The notes below the pieces were generated by a model that made no database searches, was not told the origin of the DNA, and saw only the letters and a program-made list of their open reading frames with translations. A stretch of 64,000 nt of DNA from Liolophura sinensis (Eukaryota; Mollusca; Polyplacophora; Chitonida; Chitonidae): NCBI RefSeq assembly GCF_032854445.1, contig NC_088296.1, positions 13,984,706 to 14,048,705 of the forward strand, in the 5' to 3' direction. Positions 48,601-54,600 of the stretch are shown here, one piece after another (within the stretch, counting starts at the first letter, position 1; each line of letters starts with the position of its first letter). A program made the position numbers and the translations under genes.

Positions 48601-51600
48601 GGTATCTCAGAACCACATAACTCTGTGTGTCTGTATCTTTGTGACTATGGTATCTCAGAACCACATAACTCTGTGTGTCTGTATCTTTGTGACTATGGTA
48701 TCTCAGAACCACATAACTCTGTGTGTCTGTATCTTTGTGACTATCATATATCAGAACCTATTCACATAACGTCGTAAACTTTTGCTGAGACGTATATTCG
48801 TATATGTATCGTTTGACCTTCGTAGTCATGTGGTTTGTTATCTAGTTGATATTCCATGATTGGCGCACGGATTTGGAATTAAAGGTTAAACATATCTATT
48901 TGGAAGGTCTACGATTGGTGTACCGATTTGTAATAAAACATTAGATTATCTGTTGGAAGGGCCCTGATTGGTGTACCGATTTGTAGTAAAACATTAGATG
49001 TATCTGTTTGTTGGTCCATTATTTGTGTACCAATTTGTAATAAAACACTAGATGTGTCTGTTTGAAGGGCCCTAATTGGTGTACCGATTTGTAACTAAAC
49101 ATTAAATGTATCTGTTTGAAGATCCATGATTGGTGTACCGATTTGTAATAAAACATTAGATGTATCTGTTTGAAGGTGCATGACCTGTGTACCGATTTGT
49201 AATAAAGCATTAAAGCATAAAGCAACAGGCTTCGGATAGACTGAGAGATTATATACAACGATTGGTATACGCATTTCGGAGAAAAGATCAGATACATTTG
49301 TTTAGAGGCCAACGAGCTCAGCTGTATGGGATTTCGGTTAGAAACCTTAAAATGTCACCTTTCCGTTTTACAGTGTCCATCAAATGTGCACAAGGAAAGC
49401 TGGATGCATTCATACTTCCGTACGTAAATGGCAATGCCGGATTTGGTGGGAGAATATACATTTACAATTTTCATAACGATACCAACTGCGAGTTTAACGA
49501 AAGAACGGAAGATGGTTACCAAGGTTACGGTATTACACTTCCGTTGTCTGGCGCCGGCGCGTGCTCTCGAGGCAGAAAGGCTGTGGATGATGGAAACGTG
49601 AGAAAATTTCCAGTACATTTACTAATTTGTTTTAACTTACTTTGTTTGTCTTGGCTTCGTATTGATAATATATTGAAAATAATGAGATAAAATAAATGTA
49701 AAACACATGAGACATAGTACGAAAACACTGAGCAGGAGGTGGAAAAATCTTTGCCGATGACATAATCATGGTTGTTCAACCTGGTTTCATAGACATTTAG
49801 CGTAGATGGATGAACTTGAGCACGATCAAAACAATCCACTTTGCCGTAGCTGTCAATAGCAGGTCGTAATACATGTATCTCTCCTTGTCTCCTTCTTTGA
49901 AATGGTACTCCAATTTAATATTGTTTTTTGGGAGAAGACAATCTTTTTTCAACCTAATGTGAAGTGAATACTTGGATTACAGCAATTTGACTGAAAAACA
50001 GGTCCACTATCAGAGTTCTCAAATATGCGACATTTGTGGGCAGATTAGGAGTATTGTGTGTCATCATACATCTCGAGATCTCTATAAATCGGCTGCGGCT
50101 TTATGCCAGAAATTTTGCCCGATACCCGTAGGCGCATGATAGGTGGTTTCTCCGGGGTACTGCCCAGTTTCCTCCAACCAAAACTTGAATTTCATCATAC
50201 AAGTCTGGCATATAAACAAACAAACAAACAAACAAATAAATAAATAAACAAATAAATATATAAATATCTTTGTCAATTTTTGTTTGAATTTGACTTAATT
50301 TAACTGTTTTAATTCAGTGTAACACTGCCAAAAAACAAATAAATAAATAAACAAATAAATATATAAATATATTTGTCAATTTTTGTTTGAATTTGACATC
50401 ATTTAACTGTTTTTATTCAGGGTAACATTGCCTACCAGTACGAGGTATTCGTACGTTATGACACTCGTATAACCTCCACAGTGGATGAACGTCACACGTT
50501 AAGGTGTGCCTTCACAGCAGACGGAGTTCTAACAGCAACTATATCAACAGGTTTTAGCGAAACGTAAGTTACTTATGTATGATTTGCTTGATTGGATTTT
50601 ATCCATGCCAGACAACTTGAGCTCCCATTTACTTATTTATCATATCTCCCGTAGTAAAAAAAAATTCTCCCGTAATAATTATATATGGTGGCAGGTTTAG
50701 ACCACGTCTGATTGTCCTCCCAAAATTATAGTTATTATTTCTTTAGTGACATTAATATTATAGCTTTTACTTCTCACGTAATATTTATGTACGGTAACAG
50801 GTTTAGATCACATCTCTTTACTTCCTCTCCCCCCCCCCCCCCCCGACCCCCGACCTCCCAAAAGTAAATCTGGTTATTTCCTTCGGAAAGATCACTGAAT
50901 TATATCAGAGATATTGAATCAATGCGACTTTTCCGAGTACACAAGGCATCTTGGTATTGAACAATGAGAAATCATAAAAATGATGCAAATATAACGTGAA
51001 TGACTGCAAAAAGCTATTTGTGAATGTGATTGTCAAGATTTTGTATATTTTTTAAGGACAATTTAAACCAAGCCGCGGCATACTTCGACGCATGTCAAAT
51101 AAATTTATTTCAATGTAAATTTGTTCAAACAAATGCGTTAAAACTGAATTCTGACAATACTTATGAATATATTAAAACGTAAATATTATCAATGCATTGG
51201 TTTAACCCATTTGAGGTTCTGGCACAATTATGTTCTACTAAGTTTGCACCACTTTATGCTTCCTTATGCTCTGATGATTCAGCCTTTATTTGAGATTACA
51301 GCAGTGAAATTAAGATTGGAAACTAGGGTTAAGAGATCACATTTTATGCGAGAGAAGAATAATTGTGAATGAAATGATTTCATCGATAAATTTACTTTTG
51401 CATTGTTGCTTGATTTCTTTTACGCTTTAAGAATCTCGTTTTCAGGTTTTATGGTTCAGTGTTTGTTTAAAATTTGCTTTAGTTAATAAGTATATTAATA
51501 TACAAATGCGAATTTTTGTTTTATCCGGCAGAGAGTTCGGATCCTTAACTGGCACTAATGCACGGAGAGGCTACCAGCCTGTCTCATTACTCGTAATGGC

Positions 51601-54600
51601 CACTGACACCAACGCCGTCATCAGCGCTCCTGTCCTTGTTGGAGATGACCTCTACCTGAAGTTTGACCTCCCAGAAAATGATATCAGTAATGCATATTTG
51701 TACTTATTTTAGCTCAGGGGTTTTACATCATACCCACCAGTATTTTCACTTATGACGCGTGCCCTAAAAAAAATAGCTGTTTGAAACACGCTACTTGGTA
51801 CTTTTTAAACCTAAGACACACACAGTCATTCCTTTAATATTAATTAATTAATATGGAAATATCAGTTTCATACATGAAATAGATTTAAAGGTAATTTTGA
51901 ATAATTCTGCTTTACCTCATATAATGGTATTTTTTTAAGATGCCATGCATCACTATTTGTTGATGAAATCAAGTACATCTCGTTTTACTGGGAAGAATTC
52001 AAAGTATTGCCTTTCATAAAAAGTCGACTCGAACTTTGAAAAAGCTTCAATGCGAACCATTTTATAAATTGTCAGAGCTTTATTGCAGATTTTTAACGGT
52101 ATGATGTACTCGCACAGACTATGGTGACATTTTGTGAAAGTCAATCGTTTGGGTTGTTCTAAAGTAATAGCTGATAGACTTTTTTGACTAAAATTTCTGG
52201 CATGGTCTCTTTCGCCTGATAAAAAATTGCTGTATTTTATGACTTTGAATACATAATTATTGTTTGCAGTCTATTCAAACTACCGGGTAGATTCCTGTGT
52301 GGCTGTCAACACAGACGTCAACGTAACAACAATTCAGCAGGAAATGGCGCTTTTGAGCGACAGGTAAGTTTCTATTATACGTAGTAGTCTTTTATATATA
52401 GTATTCTATTATATATAATAGTCTGTTATTTATAGTAGACTGTTATATACAGTCGTTTATTATATATAGTAGTCTGTTATATACAGTAGTTTATTATATA
52501 TAGTTTATTTATTTATTTGATTGGTGTTTTACGCCGTACTCAAGAATATTTCACTTATACGACGGCGGCCAGCATTATGGTGGGAGAAAACCGGGCACAA
52601 CCCGGGGGAAACCCACGACCATCCGCAGGTTGCTGGCAGGCCTTCCCACTTACGGCCGGAGAGGAAGCCAGCATGAGCTGGACTTGAACTCACAGCGACC
52701 TCATTGGTGAGAGGCTTCTGGGTCATTACGCTGCGCTAATGCGCTAACCAACTGAGCCACCGAGGCCCCTATTATATATGGTAGTCTGTTACATATATAG
52801 TAGTCTGTTATATATAGTAGTCTGTTATATATAGTAACCAGTTATATACAGTAGTCTATTATTTATAGTAGTCTATTATATATAGTAGTCTGTTATATGT
52901 AGTAGTCTATTATATATAGTAGTCTGTTATATGTAGTAGTCTATTATAGATAGTAGTCTGATACATGTAGTAGTAGTAGTCTGTTATATGTAGTAGTCTG
53001 TTATATACAGTAGTTTATTATATATAGTAGTCTGTTATATATATAGTAGTCTGTTATATATAGTAGTCTATTATATGTAGTAGTCTATTATATATAGTAG
53101 TCTGTTACATGTAGTAGTCTGTTATATGTAGTAGTCTGTTATATGTAGTAGTCTATTATATATAGTAGTCTGTTACATGTAGTAGTCTGTTATATATAGT
53201 AGTGTGTTATACATAGTAGTCTATTATAGATAGTAGTCTGTTATATATAGTAGTCTGCTATATACAGTAGTCTTTTATATACAGTAGTCTGTTATATATA
53301 GTAGTCTATTATAGATAGCAGTCTGTTATATAGAGTTGTCTATTATATATAGTAGTCTGTTATATATAATAGTCTATTATATACAGTAGTCTGTTATATA
53401 TAGTAGTCTGTTATATATAGTAGCCCATTATATATAGTAGTCTGTAGTATATATTAGTGTGTTATATATAGCAGTCCATTATATATAGCAGTCTATTATA
53501 TATAGTAGCCTATTATATATAGTAGTCTATTGTATATATTAGTGTGTCATATATAGTAGTCTATTATATTTTGGTGATTGCATTTGGAATTTAAAACCAT
53601 TCTTTGCCGTCAATAGATTGTACACAAATCATTTTTAACTTAATACTACTGGTGGCCTCCGTCGTATAATTGAAGCATTCTTGAGTACGGTGTAAAGCAC
53701 CATTTAAAGAAGTAAATAAATCAACTGCTTACAGCGTATACACCTCTGTCTAAGTTCGCTTTACACCACTGCCACCTCTAGCAAAGTTTGTACAGAAATT
53801 TTTAACAACGCCGAGGTTATCATGGTCACGGTGATGAGGGAGGAAGCGATGTCGCAAAAAGCGCTGTCTCAACCCCTGCTTCTTAATTAATACTAAATAC
53901 ATACTCTTTATCTAAAGTTTACACAACATGATTCTAACCAGAACCGGGAACAATTTTATCACTGAATGCTGATTAAATAGTTTTGCACGAGGAAACCAGT
54001 GTTTAGGGTAAGTCTAAACATGTATTACATTGTTGCCTTTCTTATCGGCATAGTTTTCTTCTTCTTTCTGATGTTCAAAATGTAGGTAAAATTTATATAT
54101 CATTATTTGCCAAAGGCTAAAGCATAAGCGATGTATAGTAAAATCTTAGGGTCATTTCAGACCCTACTAAATGTGATAACCTGTCAAACCGTACATGTAC
54201 GGTATAGGAAGCATGTTCCGTTAACGTAAAGTTACAAAGTAAGTGGTACCGGCACCGATAGCACAGTTGGTAAAGCGTCCGCTTCGGGAACGGTAGATCC
54301 AGGGTCGATTCACACCTAAGACCTGACAAGCATATGGTTAAGTGTATGAGGAAACCAGTATCTCATTTTTTCCTTGTGTGTTTTCCCCCAGCTGTCCAGA
54401 TCCTATGGCAAAATCCGTTGTGAAAGGAATCAGCAGATCTGGCAACACGACCATGCTGCTCTTCGACGCTTTCAAATTTGACGACACATCGCTTGTTCGG
54501 TTTATCTGTAGAATCAGTTTGTGTAATAGCAGTAACAGCGCCGCCTGTGACTTTAATTATGTGAGTATAACACATTGCTTTAAATTTATTTATTTATTTG

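Noticed and set aside
35495-48770. Many other repetitive ORFs on both strands, resembling a repeat-containing secreted or structural protein
   Set aside because: Several frames on both strands are open at once and the 4-bp length changes shift between them, which is not what selection for one protein would leave.
35495-48770. CRISPR-like direct repeats
   Set aside because: Units are joined head to tail without unique spacers, and the DNA is eukaryotic. The same holds for every other array in the window.
49019-49312. 97-codon - strand ORF before the ZP exon
   Set aside because: It is a translation of the 54-bp repeat, with an 18-residue period.
54250-54345. A tRNA gene
   Set aside because: A-box and B-box-like motifs are present, but the acceptor and T stems do not pair on inspection, and the sequence continues as a SINE-like body.
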